DNA of 64,000 nt. Source: Bifidobacterium simiiventris. Lineage in GTDB: Bacteria > Actinomycetota > Actinomycetes > Actinomycetales > Bifidobacteriaceae. The stretch's first letter is position 1. Each line of letters starts with the position of its first letter. Below are positions 24,700 to 34,621 of the stretch, piece after piece. The stretch is from the NCBI RefSeq assembly GCF_019331715.1, contig NZ_JAHBBG010000005.1, positions 104,236 to 168,235 of the forward strand. Reading direction: 5' to 3'. The notes below the pieces were generated by a model. The model was not told the origin of the DNA and searched no databases. It saw nothing but the letters and a program-made list of their open reading frames with translations. The position numbers and the translations under genes are program-made.

Positions 24700-26838
24700 T
24701 CACGACAGTGTCTCTACGACGAGGAGGAACCTCGTTCCGGAGGACTGGTCGGAGGTGTGGTCGGCCAGATCGTTCAGCGAACCGGCATCGGCAAGCGCCG
24801 ATACGGCGGACGGCAGGATACCGGCCGCATCTCCGATGGCAACCGTCTCGTCGATGGTCGGGGAATTGTTCGGCGTGAGCAGACTACCCGGGTTCATGCC
24901 GCGGATGCCGAACGCCACCGAAGGTGCCTCGTTCAGTCCTAGCGACTCCTGTTCTTTGGATGAAGTTGTGGCCGAAGCGTCAGTCGTTCCGTTGCCCGAC
25001 GACGCATCGTCCGCGGTCCCGGAGCCAGCGTCCTTCGTTCCTCCGCCAAGAGAGGTCACCGACCCGGCGAAGCTCATCACATCGCTCTTGCTCATTGATA
25101 CCTGATCATCGACCAGACTTGCCGCCTGACCGTCGGTCTGCTGCGATTGCGCCTGTGCGGCCGCGGCCGCCCGCTCCCGCTCGGCGTGCAGTCGCTTCAG
25201 CCGCGCGGCCTCGACCACCGCGGCGATGCCGTTGCCGCCCACGCCAAGTTTCGGCGAATCGGTTGCGGACAAGGATTCGAGGCTCTGTTCACCGCTCTTC
25301 GTTGCGGTCGCGGCGGCAGCGGAATCAGACGATCCAGCCTCGCCATCTCCCGACTCGAACCGATCCTCGAACCGTAGCAGCAGTTGACGGATCGCCTGTG
25401 CCCGGCCCGTATGTTCGCTGGCCGTGGCAAGTGCGGCCATTGCCGCGTCGACCTTCGCCTGGTCGGCCTTGAGATCAGTTTCAGTCTTGAACGATTCGTT
25501 CGTTTCCGTGATCGCCTGCTGCTGGTATGCCGCGGCTCCACTGGACGTGCCGCCGGTCAGTTCGCTCAGATGCTCGGTGTAGGTGTCGGTATACGCCATC
25601 GAATACGGGATCATCGCCTGCGACAGTTGCGATTGCCCGGCACTGTAGCCGGACGAGCCGAGCTGTGATTCGCGACCGGCGTTTTGTGTCAGTTCATCGG
25701 CCAGCCCGCTGACCCCTTGCTGACGGATACGGCGGATGATCGCGTCGACCTCGTCCGCGGCACCCGTATGCCGATGCGCGGCGCTCACGGCGTTCACCGC
25801 GTTGGCCAGATCGACCACGGCCTGTGCCAGCGGCGTATCCCCGCTTAGTTCGCCGGCGGTGCCGATCAGCGCAGCCATCTGCGTCTTGTTGCTGATCGAA
25901 CCGCTCAGATGCGTGGTGTACGAACCCACGTAGGAGGCCATGTATGCGTCGAACGCCTGCCGGTGCGCGGCGGTGCGCTCGGCGATCGTGGACGAGGCGA
26001 GCGCTCGTTCCTGATCACGCAATGCGGTCAGTTGGGCAATCAGATCGTCGTTGCTTTGGCTGGCCGCACCGGTCAGCGTGTCCGCGAGCGAAGTCGCGGA
26101 TTGCGCAAGGTCCGCGGCCTGTGCGGTGATATCGTTCGCATCGGATGCTGGTAGCGCGGCCAGTACGATCGGACTCATGGAGAACTGCTTGGCGTTCAGA
26201 TAGACGCTGAGATCGAGTATGGTGTCCCCGCTAGAACCAGCCGGCTGAGCGGCATGCAGCATGTCGTCGAGCCAATCGGAATCATCCGGTCCGAGCAGCG
26301 ACACATCGTCGCCGATCGCGGTGATTACGTTGTCGGAACCTTGCTGTGTGATGACCGCACCGTCACTGGATGACAGATCGTCCCCGACTTCGGTCGGTAT
26401 CGTGAATGCCACGACCGGTACCAGTCCGGTTGCGGCCTGCACGATGTCATGCGAGGCGAGTTCGTTGCGGGTGACGGTGACGCGTACACCAACCAGCCCG
26501 CTGGCCCCGTTGACGCCGTCGGCATCCGTCTGTGGCCCGTCCAGTGAGTATGTGACGCGGATAGTCCACGGCAAGGCTTCCGATGCGGCGCTCACGCGGC
26601 GCACGTCGGTCGAAGCCGCAGAACTGTCACCGTTCGACAGGTACACACCGCCATCGTTCGCACGCATTCCATCAAGCGCGGCATACACATCGTGACCGAG
26701 ATATCGGCTGACGGCCAGCGTCGTTGTGCCCGCTGGGGCCGTCGCACCGGAGCCGCCCGCACACAGCATCGCCAGACTGACCGCGAACGCAACGAAGGCC
26801 GCACCGACCCGTGTCAGAAACCGACCGACACGTTCCAT
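24700..26838 (-). CDS. large exported protein of unknown function
   Basis: 712-aa protein starting MERVGRFLTRVGAAFVAFAV, a signal peptide or N-terminal anchor, after an excellent Shine-Dalgarno (GGGAGG, 5 nt spacing). Residues about 40-260 look like beta-rich folded domain(s) (VSRYLGHDVYAALDGM; LDLSVYLNAKQFSMSPIVLA). About 260-560 are helical and Ala/Gln-rich and probably coiled coil (LTALRDQERALASSTIAERT; LKRLHAERERAAAAAQAQSQ). The rest is Ser/Thr/Gly-rich and disordered. There is no LPXTG signal and no clear C-terminal anchor. Low complexity and no recognised family; role at the cell surface is inference only. Confidence 0.7.
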   Translation of the reverse strand: MERVGRFLTRVGAAFVAFAVSLAMLCAGGSGATAPAGTTTLAVSRYLGHDVYAALDGMRANDGGVYLSNGDSSAASTDVRRVSAASEALPWTIRVTYSLDGPQTDADGVNGASGLVGVRVTVTRNELASHDIVQAATGLVPVVAFTIPTEVGDDLSSSDGAVITQQGSDNVITAIGDDVSLLGPDDSDWLDDMLHAAQPAGSSGDTILDLSVYLNAKQFSMSPIVLAALPASDANDITAQAADLAQSATSLADTLTGAASQSNDDLIAQLTALRDQERALASSTIAERTAAHRQAFDAYMASYVGSYTTHLSGSISNKTQMAALIGTAGELSGDTPLAQAVVDLANAVNAVSAAHRHTGAADEVDAIIRRIRQQGVSGLADELTQNAGRESQLGSSGYSAGQSQLSQAMIPYSMAYTDTYTEHLSELTGGTSSGAAAYQQQAITETNESFKTETDLKADQAKVDAAMAALATASEHTGRAQAIRQLLLRFEDRFESGDGEAGSSDSAAAATATKSGEQSLESLSATDSPKLGVGGNGIAAVVEAARLKRLHAERERAAAAAQAQSQQTDGQAASLVDDQVSMSKSDVMSFAGSVTSLGGGTKDAGSGTADDASSGNGTTDASATTSSKEQESLGLNEAPSVAFGIRGMNPGSLLTPNNSPTIDETVAIGDAAGILPSAVSALADAGSLNDLADHTSDQSSGTRFLLVVETLS

Positions 26839-26941
26839 GCAGCCTCCCGTATTCGTGGATCTACGCAAACGACAGTGATCTTACCCGCACCCGCTCCGTT
26901 TTCATGCGGCAGGCCGCGTCGTTCAGTCGTTATTGGACAGA

Positions 26942-27382
26942 TCAGGCGAACACGTCGAGCACGCCCGGGTCACCACCCGCGGCCGCGATGCGCGCATGCC
27001 GTTTCTTCGCCTCGGTCACCACGAATTCGCGATACATCTCGGCGATGTCCGGGTCAAGCCCGGCCGCCACGGCAATGCGATGCAGACGCTCGATCTGATA
27101 ATCCTCGCGCTTGTAGTCGGCCGGCGCGAACCCTGCGCGAGCCTTGAGCACACCGACCTGCGACGTATATTTGAACCGTTCGGCGAGCAGGGAGACGATG
27201 GCCGTGTCCACATTGTCGATGGACTGGCGCAGGGCCTTGATTTTCGCCACGGTTTCGGCGACCTCGGGATGTTCGGCCGCAGCGGCGGAGTCGATCACCG
27301 TTTCGGATTCGGGCGCATGCGTGGCGTCTGCGGACGGCAGCCAATCGCCGCCTTCGGACTGGGATTCTTGCGTTTCGCTCAT
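26942..27382 (-). CDS. chorismate mutase (AroQ-type)
   Basis: Converts chorismate to prephenate for phenylalanine and tyrosine. The 146-aa protein has an Asp/Ser/Glu-rich N-terminus of about 45 residues and then the all-helical AroQ domain: IKALRQSIDNVDTAIVSLLA, then ERFKYTSQVGVLKARAGF, then DYQIERLHRIAVAAGLDP. It carries the expected N-terminal helix arginine and the lysine of the second helix. TAATCT lies exactly 7 nt before the ATG at 27382 with no Shine-Dalgarno, so the longer upstream reading is rejected. Confidence 0.9.
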   Translation of the reverse strand: MSETQESQSEGGDWLPSADATHAPESETVIDSAAAAEHPEVAETVAKIKALRQSIDNVDTAIVSLLAERFKYTSQVGVLKARAGFAPADYKREDYQIERLHRIAVAAGLDPDIAEMYREFVVTEAKKRHARIAAAGGDPGVLDVFA

Positions 27383-27436
27383 GGTTGTCAGATTATCACC
27401 GCCGTTCCCCGCCCGCCAGACGCCCATATATGCCGT

Positions 27437-27486
27437 GTGGCGGTTTTCTCTCGCCGGCACGGTCGCCGGCGAGAGAAAACCGCCAC
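27437..27486. terminator. 22-bp perfect hairpin downstream of rho
   Basis: Arms 27437-27458 and 27465-27486 are perfectly complementary around a 6-nt loop, with TTTT and AAAA blocks inside the stem rather than a 3' T-run. It lies between the rho stop codon and the chorismate mutase gene, both on the minus strand. Confidence 0.75.
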
Positions 27487-27510
27487 GTATCAGTCGGTCC
27501 GTCGTTGATT

Positions 27511-29652
27511 TCAGTTGCCGTTGACGGCGCTGGAGTTGGCCTGCTGGCTGATCGCGGCGAGGAAGTCGCGGTTGGTCGGGGCCTTCTTGAGACGCGGCAC
27601 GAGCGTCTGATACGCCTGTTCCGGCTCGAGGCCGCCGAGCAGACGACGCAGACGGTAGATGATCGGCAGCTCGTTCGGCGCGGTGAGTAGCTCTTCGCGG
27701 CGCGTGCCGGACGCGTTGATGTCGATGGCGGGGAACAGGCGCTTGTCGGCCAGTTCGCGGCTCAGGCGCAGTTCCATGTTGCCGGTGCCCTTGAATTCCT
27801 CGAAGATCACCTCGTCCATCTTCGAACCGGTTTCGACCAGCGCGGACGAGATGATGGTGAGCGATCCGCCGTTTTCGATGTTGCGGGCCGCGCCGAAGAA
27901 CTTCTTCGGCGGGTACAGGGCCTGCGCGTCCACACCACCGGAGAGAATGCGGCCGGACGCCGGCGCGGCGATGTTGTACGCGCGGGCGAGACGGGTCATC
28001 GAATCGAGCAGCACGACCACGTCCTGACCGAGCTCCACGAGTCGCTTCGCGCGCTCGATGGCGAGCTCGGCGACGGTGGTGTGGTCGGAGGCCGGGCGGT
28101 CGAACGTGGAGGCGATGACCTCGCCGGCCACGGTGCGCTCCATGTCGGTGACTTCCTCCGGGCGTTCGTCCACGAGCACAACCATCAGGTGGACTTCCGG
28201 ATTGTTCGTGGCGATCGCGTTGGCGATGTTCTGCAGCGTGATCGTCTTGCCGGCCTTCGGCGGGGAGACGATCAAGCCACGCTGGCCCTTGCCGATCGGC
28301 GCGACGATGTCCATGATGCGGCCGGTGAGCTTGTTCGGCGTGGTCTCCTGCTTCAAACGCTCCTGCGGGTAGAGCGGGGTGAGCTTGGAGAACTGCGGGC
28401 GGTTGGCCGCATCCTCGACGCTCATGCCGTTGATCGAGTCGATGGACTGCAGCGGCACGAACTTCTGACGCTGGTTGCGGCGGTCGTTGTCGCGCGGCGC
28501 GCGGATCGAACCGTGCACGGCGTCACCCTTGCGCAGGCCGTACTTCTTGACTTGGCCCATCGAGACGTACACGTCGTTCGGACCGGGCAGATAGCCGGAG
28601 GTGCGCACGAACGCATACGATTCGAGCACGTCTACGATGCCGGCGACCGGGACGAGATCGTCCTGCGGCTCGTCGCGGCGAGTGTCACGCTCGACGTTGC
28701 GGTCGGCGCGCTGATCATGGTCGGCGTTGTCGAAGTCACGGTCGCGGCCGCGCAGACGGCGCTGGTGACGGTCCATGCCACGATCCGCTCGATCGGCACG
28801 ATCCGCGCCACGATCCGCACGGTTGCGGCTGCGACGGACGAATTCACGGTCGACGGGCTCGTCGCCGGACTGGTCGTCGCGTTCCGTCGTAGCGGTCGTG
28901 GTCGGCAGAGTCGCCAGGATGTCGTCAAGATCACGCACGTTGTCATCGGACGCGACGGCAGGCTCTTCGACGCGACGACGACGCGGACGGTCATCGTCTG
29001 CATTGAAATCGCGACGACGACGATTCTGCGCACGATCGTCGTCGAACTTGCGGCGACGGTCGGTGCGATCGGCGCGCTCACCGGTCGGTTCGAGTCCGAG
29101 ATCGTCGAGCAGCAGCGCGGAGGCTTCCTCCTCGTGACGACGGCGACGAACCGTCGAGTCGGCGTCCTTCTTCGCGGCGACGGGCAGATTGATCACCGGC
29201 GCGGCATCGGTGGCCGCGGGCTGCTGCGCGGCGTCGTCGGACTGGGCGTCGCTGTTCTTGCGGATACGGGTACGGGTTTTGCGCATCGGCTCGCCCGCGG
29301 CTCGCACCACGCGACCGGAACGGGTGGCGCGAGCAGGACGCTCGGGCTTGTTCGCCGGCTCGTTCTGCTGCGGTTCCGCCTCCTTCGGCTCGGCGGCCGG
29401 TTTGACGGCAGGTTCGGTGGCGACAGGCTGTTCGGCGGCCGCAGGTTCGGCAGAGGCGTCCTGTTCCGCCTTGGCGGCGCGAGGGGCACGCACGGTGACT
29501 CCGGCAGGGGCTTCGCCTCCGGAGCGGGCGGCCTGCAACGTGGCCAGTAGTTCGGGCTTGCGCATCGTCGACGTGCCACGAAGTCCCATCTGCTTGGCGA
29601 GCTCCTTGAGCTCAGGCAGCTTCATATCCTCAAGATTCTGGCTAGTTGCCAC
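27511..29652 (-). CDS. rho: transcription termination factor Rho
   Basis: ATP-dependent RNA helicase that ends transcription. The 713-aa protein has the N-terminal Rho domain ([20 protein letters not shown]) and a C-terminal RNA-binding/ATPase core. The core includes [20 protein letters not shown], Walker A in [20 protein letters not shown] and [15 protein letters not shown]. Between them lie about 270 residues of low-complexity sequence, first Ala/Pro/Glu-rich and then Arg/Asp/Asn-rich ([15 protein letters not shown]). Such insertions are typical of high-GC actinobacterial Rho. Start is a GTG at 29652 after AGGAAAGG. Confidence 0.97.
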   Translation of the reverse strand: MATSQNLEDMKLPELKELAKQMGLRGTSTMRKPELLATLQAARSGGEAPAGVTVRAPRAAKAEQDASAEPAAAEQPVATEPAVKPAAEPKEAEPQQNEPANKPERPARATRSGRVVRAAGEPMRKTRTRIRKNSDAQSDDAAQQPAATDAAPVINLPVAAKKDADSTVRRRRHEEEASALLLDDLGLEPTGERADRTDRRRKFDDDRAQNRRRRDFNADDDRPRRRRVEEPAVASDDNVRDLDDILATLPTTTATTERDDQSGDEPVDREFVRRSRNRADRGADRADRADRGMDRHQRRLRGRDRDFDNADHDQRADRNVERDTRRDEPQDDLVPVAGIVDVLESYAFVRTSGYLPGPNDVYVSMGQVKKYGLRKGDAVHGSIRAPRDNDRRNQRQKFVPLQSIDSINGMSVEDAANRPQFSKLTPLYPQERLKQETTPNKLTGRIMDIVAPIGKGQRGLIVSPPKAGKTITLQNIANAIATNNPEVHLMVVLVDERPEEVTDMERTVAGEVIASTFDRPASDHTTVAELAIERAKRLVELGQDVVVLLDSMTRLARAYNIAAPASGRILSGGVDAQALYPPKKFFGAARNIENGGSLTIISSALVETGSKMDEVIFEEFKGTGNMELRLSRELADKRLFPAIDINASGTRREELLTAPNELPIIYRLRRLLGGLEPEQAYQTLVPRLKKAPTNRDFLAAISQQANSSAVNGN

Positions 29653-29797
29653 TCGTATTACCTTTCCTTGAGCAACGCCGGCACACTGCCGAGCTCTGCA
29701 CTAAGAATGATGTGCGGCCAATGCCGCTATCGAACGTCCGTCGCACTCCATGCGTCACGAACTGGCACTAACCATACAACTTCTCCCCGACCAACGC

Positions 29798-29831
29798 AAA
29801 ACGGCCCGCCGCATAGCGCGACGAGCCGTTT
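29798..29831 (-). terminator. terminator of the FAD oxidoreductase gene
   Basis: AAACGGC and GCCGTTT arms with a partially paired interior (CCGCCGC/GCGACGA); the minus strand then reads TTTTGCG. Located between the oxidoreductase stop and the rho start. Confidence 0.65.
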
Positions 29832-29849
29832 CATCAGGTGGAAGAGGAA

Positions 29850-31439
29850 CTACTTTTCCTCGTGGTAGGACTTTTCGGTGTTGACAGACCACACGTTCTT
29901 CTTGGAGGTCTTGCCGGTCTTGATGTTGCCGACGGCCTCGATGGCGGTGGCCATCGAATGGTCCATGTTGTTGTAGTGGTGCTGGCCGTTGCGGCCGACG
30001 CAGTAGAGGTTGCCGAAGTGGTCGAGGTATTCGACCAGCTCGTCCATCTGGGCGTAGGTGTCGAAGTAGGCGGGATACGCCTTCTTGACCTTCTCGCGGT
30101 GGGTGTCGAGTACGTCAGCCGGGCTGGCGATGACCTTCATGCGCACCATCTCGTTGATGGCGAACTTGACGCAGTCCTCCTCGCTCATGTTCCAGAACGA
30201 GTCGCCTTCGTCGCAGAAGTATTCGAGGCCGATCCAGACGGTGTCGTCCACGTCCTTGACGAGGTACGGGCTCCAGTTGTTGAAGATCTGGATGCGGCCG
30301 ACGGTGTAGCCCGGGTCCTGCACGTAGATCCAGCAGTCCGGCACGATCGGCGGGTTGCCGAGCGTAGGAATGTCGGTCGTGTTCTTCAGGCGCAGCCGCT
30401 TGACGAGCAGGCCGACGGTGACGAAGTCGCGATACGGCAGGCCGTTGGCGATGGCCGTGATGTCCTTCGGCGCGGGCTTGTCGGAGGCGTCCACGGCGTT
30501 GACGAGATCCTTGATCGGCATCGACGAGATGAACTGATCAGCGGCAAGTTCCGTACGGTTGCCTTCCGAATCCTCGTAGACGACCGAGCTGATGTGACCG
30601 CCGTCCTGACGGATCTCGACCACGTTCGCATCGGTGATGACCTTCGCGCCGTGCGCCTCGCAACGCTTCTCGACGGTCTCCCACAGCTGGCCCGGACCGT
30701 ACTTCGGGTACCAGAACTCCTCGATGAGGGAGGTTTCGACCTCGGCATTGGAACGCTTCTTCGGGCTGAGCTTGGCGAACGCGTTCTTGAGCACGCCGAG
30801 CACGCTCAGGCCCTTGACGCGCTGCGCGCCCCAGTCGGCGGAGATCTGCGAGGGGTGGCGTCCCCACAGCTTCTCGGTGTAGCCCTCGAAGAACATCGAA
30901 TACAGCTTGCGGCCGAAACGGTTGATATAGAAGTTCTCCAGATTGGTCTCGGGCAACTTGTGGAACATGGAGGCGAGGTAGCTGAAGCCGGCCTGCATGG
31001 TCATGGCGAAGCCCATCGCCTTGAACGTGGCGGGCTTGAGCGAGATCGGATAGTCGAAGAAGCGGCCGCCGTAGAAGATGCGCGAGACGCGGTGGCGCTT
31101 GAGCATCACCTCGTCGCTCACTTCCGGATCCGGCCCGCCCGGCTCCATTTCGTGCTCGCGACCGAGCTTCTTGTCGTCATAGCTGGGAGCGCCCTGCAGC
31201 GGCAGCACGTCCTTCCACCAGTCCATGATGCGGTTGTCTTTGGAGAAGAAGCGGTGGCCGCCGATATCCATGCGGTTCCCGTTGTGCTTGACGGTGCGTG
31301 AGATGCCACCGAATTCACGGCTGGCCTCGAGCACGGTCACGTCGTACTTGTCGGCGCCGCCGTCCTTGACGAATTCCCAGGCTGCGGTAAGGCCCGCGGG
31401 GCCGCCGCCGATAATCACCACGGATTGTTTCTGCGTCAC
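29850..31439 (-). CDS. FAD-dependent amine-oxidase-fold protein, UDP-galactopyranose-mutase-like
   Basis: 529-aa flavoprotein. The dinucleotide site is VVIIGGGPAGLTAAWEF at the N-terminus, then EASREFGGISRTV and MDIGGHRFFSKDNRIMDWW. Late segments CWIYVQDPGYTVGRIQIFNN and RNGQHHYNNMDHSMATAIEA complete the FAD fold. Layout and several motifs recall UDP-galactopyranose mutases of the longer eukaryote-like type and protoporphyrinogen-oxidase-like enzymes linked to surface polysaccharides. If it is a mutase it would supply UDP-galactofuranose for the two GlfT2-like transferases at 57-63.7 kb; that link is inference. Start is a GTG at 31439 after AAGGAG. Confidence 0.75.
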   Translation of the reverse strand: MTQKQSVVIIGGGPAGLTAAWEFVKDGGADKYDVTVLEASREFGGISRTVKHNGNRMDIGGHRFFSKDNRIMDWWKDVLPLQGAPSYDDKKLGREHEMEPGGPDPEVSDEVMLKRHRVSRIFYGGRFFDYPISLKPATFKAMGFAMTMQAGFSYLASMFHKLPETNLENFYINRFGRKLYSMFFEGYTEKLWGRHPSQISADWGAQRVKGLSVLGVLKNAFAKLSPKKRSNAEVETSLIEEFWYPKYGPGQLWETVEKRCEAHGAKVITDANVVEIRQDGGHISSVVYEDSEGNRTELAADQFISSMPIKDLVNAVDASDKPAPKDITAIANGLPYRDFVTVGLLVKRLRLKNTTDIPTLGNPPIVPDCWIYVQDPGYTVGRIQIFNNWSPYLVKDVDDTVWIGLEYFCDEGDSFWNMSEEDCVKFAINEMVRMKVIASPADVLDTHREKVKKAYPAYFDTYAQMDELVEYLDHFGNLYCVGRNGQHHYNNMDHSMATAIEAVGNIKTGKTSKKNVWSVNTEKSYHEEK

Positions 31440-31496
31440 GTGAGTCTCCTTATAATAAAATCAGCGATAGTCTACCCCACACCCAAGAAACGCAAA

Positions 31497-31526
31497 TGGC
31501 CTCTGTGCGTTTCCACACAAAGGCCA
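31497..31526 (-). terminator. hairpin downstream of the DUF2469 gene
   Basis: TGGCCTCTGTG and CACACAAAGGCCA arms with mismatches, right after the end of the GNAT/DUF2469 pair. Confidence 0.55.
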
Positions 31527-31532
31527 CAGAAA

Positions 31533-31847
31533 TCAGTGGATGTCGTCGGGTATGTCGATGTCCGTTTTCTGCACTTCTTCGACGTTCACATCCTTGAACG
31601 TGACGATGCGCACGTTCTTGACGAAACGGCTCGGCCGGTACACGTCCCAGACCCAGGCGTCGGTCAGCTGCACGTCGAAATACACGTCCTGCCCGGCCGA
31701 ACGCACGTTGAAGTCGACCTTGTTGGCCAGATAGAAGCGGCGTTCGGTCTCCACCACGTAGGTGAACAGTTTGATGACGTCGCGGTATTCCTTGTACAGG
31801 GCGAGTTCCGCGTCGGTTTCGTAATTATCGAGATCCTCTGCGCTCAT
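31533..31847 (-). CDS. DUF2469 family protein
   Basis: 104-aa acidic protein, MSAEDLDNYETDAELALYKE at the start and ending DIDIPDDIH. This small cytosolic family is almost confined to actinobacteria and has no known function. The start codon overlaps the stop of the upstream GNAT gene in an ATGA arrangement and is preceded by GAGGAGGACCG, a very strong Shine-Dalgarno. The two genes are therefore translationally coupled and probably act together. Confidence 0.92.
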   Translation of the reverse strand: MSAEDLDNYETDAELALYKEYRDVIKLFTYVVETERRFYLANKVDFNVRSAGQDVYFDVQLTDAWVWDVYRPSRFVKNVRIVTFKDVNVEEVQKTDIDIPDDIH

Positions 31848-32926
31848 CGGTCCTCCTCCGTCTCGCGCTTGCGGCTCAATCCGAGATTGCGCCACCAGGC
31901 GTTCTTCGAAGTCTTGCGCTCGGACTGGCCGTACGGCCATGTGGAATCGCCATCGACGGTATCGGACGGCGCGGACTCGGCCTGTCTGACCGCCGCACCC
32001 GCATCCTCGTCGTCACCGTTCAGTTCGACGCCGATACGGGCGTATGCGGCCTTGCGCAGTTCGTCGTTGTCGTCGTCGCCGTTCGGGGAGGCATCGGCGC
32101 GGGTTTCGTTCGCACCGGCCGGGTCACGTCTTTTCTGCTGGATCGTAACGGAATGCTCGCGCATGGCCAGCGCCTCGCGCATGCCGGGATTGTCTTCGAT
32201 CACATGCATGCCGAACGCATCGAGTGAACGGATCGGATCGTATTCGTCGAACAGCGTGTCCAACACGATCAGATCCTGGTAACGGCCGTTTTCCGCGTCC
32301 CACAACGCGTCGCGCGACGTGCCGGACTGCACGAACCCGAGCGACTTGTAGACGGACAGCGAACGCGTGTTCTTTTCGGGCACGGCGACCCAGATGCGGT
32401 GCATGCCGAGACCGGCCGGTTCGGGCGCAAAGCCGTAGGTCATGACGCGCGGCATCATATCGCGCGAGTAGCCGCGGCCGCGGTAGTCCTTGCCGAGCAC
32501 GACCTGGATGCGCGCTGAGCGGGCCCAGCCGTCGATGTCGATGAGGAAGACCATGCCGATCACGTTGTCAGTGGCCTGCGCGTCGATCTGGCCGTCGTCG
32601 TCATGGTCGGAGTCGGTGAGCACGGCCCAGGCCATTGTGCGGCGGGATTCGGGATCACCCACGCCGGATTCGGATGCGGCCAAGCCGTTCGTCCAAGCGA
32701 CGGAACGGCGCACCCAGGCGTGGACGACGGCGCGTTCGGCCTGCGGATCCTTGCCGGTGATGCGCGATGCGTTGTAGTAGGCGTCCAGTTCGTCCAGACG
32801 CGGCAGGTCCTCGATGGTCGCCGGGCGCAGGTGCACCATTTCGCCCTTGATCTCAGGAATGACGATCTTCGGCGGCAATTCGCGCGAGATTTCCTGCAAC
32901 GTCGGCGTTTCGGCGGTTTCAGACAT
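31844..32926 (-). CDS. GNAT-family N-acetyltransferase
   Basis: 360-aa protein with a GNAT domain at about residues 28-225: MVHLRPATIEDLPRLDELDA, then the acetyl-CoA segment QVVLGKDYRGRGYSRDMM and VPEKNTRSLSVYKSLGFVQS. It resembles RimJ/RimL-type protein acetyltransferases. The remaining 130 residues are charged and low-complexity (ANETRADASPNGDDDNDELR), longer than usual for the family. GAGGG about 9 nt before the ATG serves as Shine-Dalgarno. Coupled to the DUF2469 gene by a 4-bp overlap. Confidence 0.85.
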   Translation of the reverse strand: MSETAETPTLQEISRELPPKIVIPEIKGEMVHLRPATIEDLPRLDELDAYYNASRITGKDPQAERAVVHAWVRRSVAWTNGLAASESGVGDPESRRTMAWAVLTDSDHDDDGQIDAQATDNVIGMVFLIDIDGWARSARIQVVLGKDYRGRGYSRDMMPRVMTYGFAPEPAGLGMHRIWVAVPEKNTRSLSVYKSLGFVQSGTSRDALWDAENGRYQDLIVLDTLFDEYDPIRSLDAFGMHVIEDNPGMREALAMREHSVTIQQKRRDPAGANETRADASPNGDDDNDELRKAAYARIGVELNGDDEDAGAAVRQAESAPSDTVDGDSTWPYGQSERKTSKNAWWRNLGLSRKRETEEDR

Positions 32927-33047
32927 TCGTGTATTCCCTCAACATACGCTGGTAGAAGTCGGTACAGAAGATATCCTACCCGCCTGACCGTTTGCTGGGA
33001 AGATTTACGGCATGCGTTCACCAAGTATGCAATACACGGATACGAAA

Positions 33048-33078
33048 AGGCTCCCTTCGGAAGAACCGGAGGGAGCCT
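33048..33078 (-). terminator. rho-independent terminator of the gatCAB operon
   Basis: AGGCTCCCT and AGGGAGCCT arms; the minus strand continues TTTTCG. About 20 bp downstream of the gatB stop. Confidence 0.78.
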
Positions 33079-33097
33079 GACGCGTGATGCGGATGCG

Positions 33098-34594
33098 TTA
33101 CTTGATCTTGCCCATCACGATCTTGGTGACGGCCTTCGCGTCGGCCTGGCCGCGCGTCGCCTTCATCACCGCGCCGATGATGACGCCCATCGGCTTCATG
33201 TTGCCGCTCTTGAGCTTCTCGACCACGTCGGGGTTGGCCGCGAACGCCGCTTCGACGGCGGATTCGATCGCGCCGGAGTCCTCGACGATCTTGTAGCCGT
33301 GCTTGGTGACGACCTCGTCCGGAGTGCCCTCACCGGCGAGCACGCCGGCGATGGTCTGCTTGGCGAGCTTGTCGTTGAGCTTGCCGTCCGCGATGAGTTG
33401 CTCGACCTCGGCCACGTCGGCCGGGGTGACCGGCAGCTCCTCGAGCGAGACGCCCTTGGCGTTGGCCTCGCGGCTCAGCTCGCCCAGCCACCACTTGCGG
33501 GCGCCCGCGGCGGTCGCGCCGGCCTTGACCGTGTCTTCGATCAGGTCGAGCGCGTCGGCGTTGAGGATGTCGCGCAGCTGCAGGTCGGTGAGGTTCCACT
33601 CGGCCTTGAGACGGTTGCGGCGCTCGCGCGGCATCTCCGGCATCTGGGCCTCGATCTCGGCGATGTGCTCCTTGGTGATGTGCAGCATCACGAGATCCGG
33701 GTCCGGGAAGTAGCGGTAGTCGTCCGCATCGGACTTGACGCGGCCGCCGGCGGTGGTCTGCGTGGCCTCATCCCAGTGGCGGGTCTCCTGCAGGATCTCC
33801 TTGCCTTCGTCGAGGCGGGCGGCCTGACGACGGATCTCGTACTGGATGGTCTTTTCGATGCCACGGAACGAGTTCACGTTCTTGGTTTCGGAACGGGTGC
33901 CGTACGGGGCGTCGGCGGACGGGCGCAGCGAGACGTTCACGTCGGCGCGCATGTTGCCCTGCTCCATGCGGGCGTGGGAGATGCCGAGGGCGCGCACGAT
34001 GTCGCGGATGGCGCGCATGTAGGCGCCGGCGATCTCCGGGGCGCGGTCGCCCGCGCCCTCGATCGGCTTGGTGACGATCTCGATCAGCGGCACGCCGGCA
34101 CGATTGTAGTCGACCAGCGAGTGGTCCGCGCCTTCGATGCGGCCGTCGGCGCCGCCGACGTGCGTGTTCTTGCCGGCGTCGTCCTCGATGTGCGCGCGCT
34201 CGATCGGCACGCGGAACACGGTGCCGTCCTCAAGCTCGACGTCGAGGTAGCCGTTGCCGTTGGTCGGCTTGTCGTACTGCGAGATCTGGTAGTCGCGCGG
34301 CATGTCCGGGTAGAAGTAGTTCTTGCGGGCGAACTGGCTCCACTCGGCGATTTCGCAGTGCAGCGCGAGGCCCAGCTTGATCGCGTAGTCGACGGCGGTC
34401 TTGTTGACGACCGGCAGGCTGCCCGGCAGGCCGAGGCTCACCGGGGTCAGCTGCGTGTTCGGTTCGCCGCCGAACTCGATGTGCGCCGGGCAGAACAGCT
34501 TGGTGTTCGTGCACAGCTCGACGTGCGTTTCGAGGCCGAAGACCACATCGTACTTCTTGGTGGCATCGGCGTACTTCATCAGTTTTTCAGCCAT
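33098..34594 (-). CDS. gatB: aspartyl/glutamyl-tRNA amidotransferase subunit B
   Basis: Kinase/tRNA-binding subunit of the GatCAB complex, which converts misacylated Glu-tRNA-Gln or Asp-tRNA-Asn to the amide form. The 498-aa protein has the N-terminal cradle ([40 protein letters not shown]) with the zinc-site cysteines and [18 protein letters not shown]. It ends with the YqeY-like tail domain ([20 protein letters not shown]). Third gene of gatC-gatA-gatB, 27 bp after gatA. Confidence 0.97.
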   Translation of the reverse strand: MAEKLMKYADATKKYDVVFGLETHVELCTNTKLFCPAHIEFGGEPNTQLTPVSLGLPGSLPVVNKTAVDYAIKLGLALHCEIAEWSQFARKNYFYPDMPRDYQISQYDKPTNGNGYLDVELEDGTVFRVPIERAHIEDDAGKNTHVGGADGRIEGADHSLVDYNRAGVPLIEIVTKPIEGAGDRAPEIAGAYMRAIRDIVRALGISHARMEQGNMRADVNVSLRPSADAPYGTRSETKNVNSFRGIEKTIQYEIRRQAARLDEGKEILQETRHWDEATQTTAGGRVKSDADDYRYFPDPDLVMLHITKEHIAEIEAQMPEMPRERRNRLKAEWNLTDLQLRDILNADALDLIEDTVKAGATAAGARKWWLGELSREANAKGVSLEELPVTPADVAEVEQLIADGKLNDKLAKQTIAGVLAGEGTPDEVVTKHGYKIVEDSGAIESAVEAAFAANPDVVEKLKSGNMKPMGVIIGAVMKATRGQADAKAVTKIVMGKIK

Positions 34595-34621
34595 AGTGCT
34601 TGTTCTCTTTCTTCCGATGCC

